Of a DNA stretch of 64,000 nucleotides, positions 60,760-64,000 are shown one piece after another. Source of the DNA: Trichuris trichiura (taxonomy: Eukaryota > Nematoda > Enoplea > Trichinellida > Trichuridae); contig JBAJFE010000004.1 of the NCBI GenBank assembly GCA_037903355.1, positions 3,410,001-3,474,000 on the forward strand, in the 5' to 3' direction. Numbering within the stretch: position 1 is the stretch's first letter; every line of letters begins with the position of its first letter. The position numbers and the translations under genes are program-made. Under the pieces are notes generated by a model. It saw only the letters and a program-made list of their open reading frames with translations. It did not search any database and had not been told where the DNA came from.

Positions 60760-61210
60760 CTTCGTGCCTTTTGCATGGTAGCAGCTCCTGTAATTAATTT
60801 AACAGTACAGCTTTAATACTATCATTTTTTAAGCATTGTCAGCTGTTCCTGTTGCTTTTCCAGTTGTGCACAGGTCGCTTGTTCAAAATGGTTCACTTCG
60901 ATTCATTTGTGATCATCGTTGGTTCTTGAAAGTTGTTCTTTGTTACTAAGGGAGCCGGAGACTAAGAAGTAAACATGAACATGTTACTCAACATTCGCTA
61001 AGTCGAGAGAGAACTTACATTCTTCTAAAGGATCCTTATCTTAATGCGTTGTACACTTAAAGCGGTAATATTGTCTACCATGAAGGAACAACTTTTTACA
61101 CATACTTCTTTTCTTTTTAACAGTGCCCTCTGTTTTTTAAATTATCTATCTACCTATCTATATATATAAATCATTTCACTTTTATCATCTATTTGAAAGA
61201 ACTTCTACGG
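60760..61210. other. Golgin 3' flank, no further gene seen
   Basis: AT-rich sequence with a short TCTA/TA run near 61145-61170. No other feature. Confidence 0.5.
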
Positions 61211-61407
61211 TTTTAACCCGTTTTTTCGCATAACGTTTATTGTTGTTATAAACGTTCCGCAGGGAGCTTTCAGGTCCTACGTTGACCCGTCTTCAGCGTG
61301 AACAGTGTCCGCCGTCGGGCCGCTGTCTCTGGTCGCAAGCCCTTCTATCCGACTAACTTCGGCGGCGGACAACAACAATAAACGTTATGTGAAATAACGG
61401 GTTAAAA
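61211..61407. repeat. PLE-derived foldback with hammerhead-like motif between the arms
   Basis: Arms 61211-61247 and 61371-61407 (37 bp, two mismatches), starting TTTTAACCCG. The motif at 61262-61300 lies between the arms. Same architecture as 48975-49134 with different arm sequence. Confidence 0.8.
61262..61300 (-). ncRNA. Hammerhead-ribozyme-like motif (h)
   Basis: Minus strand CTGAAGA, a GGGTC/GACCT helix with one G-T pair, GAAA, GCTC. Core intact, helix I weak. Confidence 0.5.
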
Positions 61408-61439
61408 TGGTAAAATTTTTTTTAAAAATAGATTTAAAA

Positions 61440-61600
61440 ACCCGTTACGAAGAAGAGGGAAAAAAGAAAAACGGGAGAAAACCAAATTCTTGTTGCACTC
61501 TTTCTATACGGAATGTAGCTCCCGTTTAAAAACTTTTAATTTCTCCGGAGCTTTCGAGTCGATCGTGACCCGTCTTCAGCGGACTTAAATTATAGAAAAC
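61440..61600. repeat. PLE terminal remnant
   Basis: Begins AACCCGTTACGAAGAAGAG, the same sequence found at about 32619 in an intron of the repeat-protein gene, and ends with a hammerhead-like motif. Confidence 0.55.
61545..61583 (-). ncRNA. Hammerhead-ribozyme-like motif (i), core intact
   Basis: Minus strand TCCG, CTGAAGA, one C, a GGGTC/GACTC helix, GAAA, GCTC, CGGA. Helix I pairs over four bases and both conserved boxes are kept. With (g) the best candidate for an active ribozyme. Confidence 0.6.
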
Positions 61601-64000
61601 CAAATTTGTCATTTATCATTTTACTTCACCGATTGACTTTCGTTATCCTTTTCATTTTGCGTATGTTTTTTGTATAGTTTTACAATTTCAATATCATTAC
61701 TGATTTCTCTTCTGAAATAAGAAATAACTTTCAGTAGAGGCAATTTAAGAAAACTCAGAACAAAAATTAAAACTAAATATTTAATTATGAAAGACAAAAG
61801 CGCGGCTTTATGCAAATTTCTATTCTTTCCTTGTTTCGGCTATTTCTGAAGACGTAGTGGTGCATATTTTTAAAGCTTATCTGTATTTGTGTTTACGGTC
61901 AGCTAGTAAAGGTTGGTTACCGCATGACTGCTCGAAACCATAGAAAGCGAGCTTATGCGATGGGAGGAAAGCGTATGAGCACATTCGCGCTATATACATT
62001 GTTTCGATATGACGAACATTTGTATAACGAGTGGCACTAGAACTATCCGCTGTTGTAAGTATTAAAGACGTTTTTCTACGTTTTCTGCTCAAGTAGTAGG
62101 TGTGGGCACTCTGTCATACGTTAGTCTTTTCAGTCTGCTTTCCCTTGCGATGTACTGCGTTCAGTCAAGCAAATTGGCTTTCATCATTTTCGGTAAACAA
62201 TTCTTAATAAGCGAAAGCTGGGTAACAGCTCAATGGCGTCGACAGCAAAGTGCGGGATTCTTAGTTTGAAATCTTTGTAGATAGCTAGCCACCTTCATTC
62301 GCATAGTTTGCCGAAAACAAATTAGTGCTACTTTCGTAAGTTGTATTGAATGTTCGTGTCTACACAGCCGATTTGCAAGAATTTGAATTTTGGCTTTCAC
62401 GAGGGCACTTTTTTTTCAAACGGCACCAATCGCCCGTGGTGTAGGCCCCATTAAGTCCAACTTGTTCTTTTTCCGCGCGTACTTTCGAATGCATACAGGC
62501 CAATCAATACAATAGAATTGTTGAGACGAAGTAGTAAAGTGCTTCGTCACTGTTTAAGCAGTTGCAGCGGAGAATGGACCGGTTCGATGCGCGGTTAACT
62601 TGCCACGCATTTCTACAATCTTTATCCGTCAAAGTTGATCGCTAGACCAGTTCGCATCTGTGCCAATAAATTTGCATGTCATCTCCGTTCTTTGTCTGCT
62701 GTCGGAGGGAATGAGAAAAAAGCGCAGATCACCTGGTTGCACACATTGCTTCCCAAAAAATGTAAAATCATCCCCGGCGTGCACTATTGACTAAGGCAGA
62801 TGTCGTCCCAGTTTCAAGCAGTTATGCGGTAATGGTTCCAACCTGGCGCTGCACAAATGTGCATGATTTCGTTTTTTTAACCCGACTCGATGCAGTACCT
62901 GCCAACGTAGATTCGTATAATTACGCAGTGAATACGAGTTGCGCATTTATCTTATCATCATAACGGTTTGGTACGGTAAATATGGAATTGGCAAACAGGG
63001 GCATTGTTCATTCATGATAATGATATCACGTATAATTTTTCCCGAAGCCAATAAATGCTTTATTAAAGCTAACAGGGGTACAGCCAAATACTTTACAAGT
63101 TTTGACTTTCATCCTTTAAAGACAATGCGTTAATGGCGTGGGGTATTGGACATCGTTTAACGAGTTGAGCTGGTATTCTCGTTGTTACAAAAGCTGAGGA
63201 AGAGCTTGCTCTGTTGAAATTTTTTTTGTTTGCTTAATTCAAATTTAAATCTGGCCATATCATTCATTATACCTTTCGCGCCTTCCCTTATTTGCCAAGG
63301 GTTAGCGTGACAACACAAATTTTAAATTACGAACAAAAGTCTCAGTATGGTCAGTTTCCCACGATCGCGATTGCTTATATTTTAGCAACACCGAACCTCT
63401 CCCGCGTGCTATTGTGGCGTGTAATAAATGTTACAGTTTGACAGAAGAGCGAAACAGCCTTTACGCTTCTATGCAAACTCGAAAGCGCTATTCTTTCTTC
63501 ATTATATCCGCTGCAGGCAAGCTGACCTTTGTTTAAACTTGAGATGCCAATAGCGAACTCGAGTTGAGTATAAACTATTCTTAAAAACAAATGACATTTC
63601 GATGGGGTTGTCTTCGGAAACTGGCCATCCGGAATTGCTAACTTTTGGCTCCGTCAGTCAAGCGTGACACCAAAGGCTCTTTCCATCCGCCGGCGTCGGG
63701 GTTGGAACAAAAGCAATGCCATTGGTGAATCTGCATGCTTTGAATGGACAGCTGCTTCGTCGACTGGCAACGAATCCTTATCCATCATTCTTCTATGCCG
63801 ATCAATTGACCATGATCAGCAGCTGATCACTTTACTGCTGTTGCCAGTAAATGCTGCAGCTATGTTAGGTTGTACCCTAATAAGTGACGTGTTGTAGTGG
63901 GTAGGATGACAGAACTTGCGCTCAGCCGACGTTCCCAAAGAGGAATGCACTTTTAGCATTGGTTGATTGAAAAACGCAAATTTTCGTAACTGCTCTTGCT
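61601..64000. other. No gene seen
   Basis: Short frames only on both strands, none with a recognisable domain. No RNA gene or repeat was recognised. Confidence 0.45.

Overview
The window looks like nuclear DNA of an animal with compact genes. Introns that can be inferred from splice sites are mostly 43-60 nt, exons often hold one protein domain each, and there are secreted EGF-type genes, Penelope-like retroelements and hAT transposons. This fits an enoplean (clade I) nematode such as a whipworm, but that assignment is inference. No bacterial or viral gene organisation is seen.

Layout. 0.7-0.93 kb: a small inverted-repeat DNA element. 1.4-5.3 kb: a decayed Penelope-like element (PLE) with RT and GIY-YIG remnants and hammerhead-like motifs. 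5.8-6.1 kb: a perfect 75-bp-arm foldback insertion with 14-bp flanking repeats. 7.0-15.7 kb (-): a 12-exon gene for a secreted multi-EGF protein; a hAT relic lies on the opposite strand inside its first intron. 17.8-20.5 kb (-): a second hAT relic. 24.9-27.9 kb: a decayed partial duplicate of the EGF gene, later hit by an 860-bp DNA transposon. 28.3-29.3 kb (-): a four-exon gene for a small protein with LOTUS-like winged-helix repeats. 31.3-35.0 kb (-): an eight-exon gene for a secreted protein built from six one-exon repeats of a family I do not recognise. 35.6-38.0 kb: a large inverted repeat with 570-bp arms. 38.9-51.4 kb: 22 tRNA-Asn(GUU) sequences whose orientation strictly alternates, built from duplicated and inverted blocks. 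53.2-60.8 kb (+): a 25-exon golgin gene with a C-terminal GRIP domain. 61.2-61.6 kb: further PLE-derived hammerhead/foldback sequence. The rest shows nothing I can support as a gene.

The genes do not form one pathway. The most unusual features are the alternating tRNA-Asn array, the recurring hammerhead-like motifs that often sit in or between foldback arms, and the repeat-per-exon secreted protein. Gene models were built by hand from splice signals and reading-frame continuity; all four close in frame from start to stop, but none has transcript support here.
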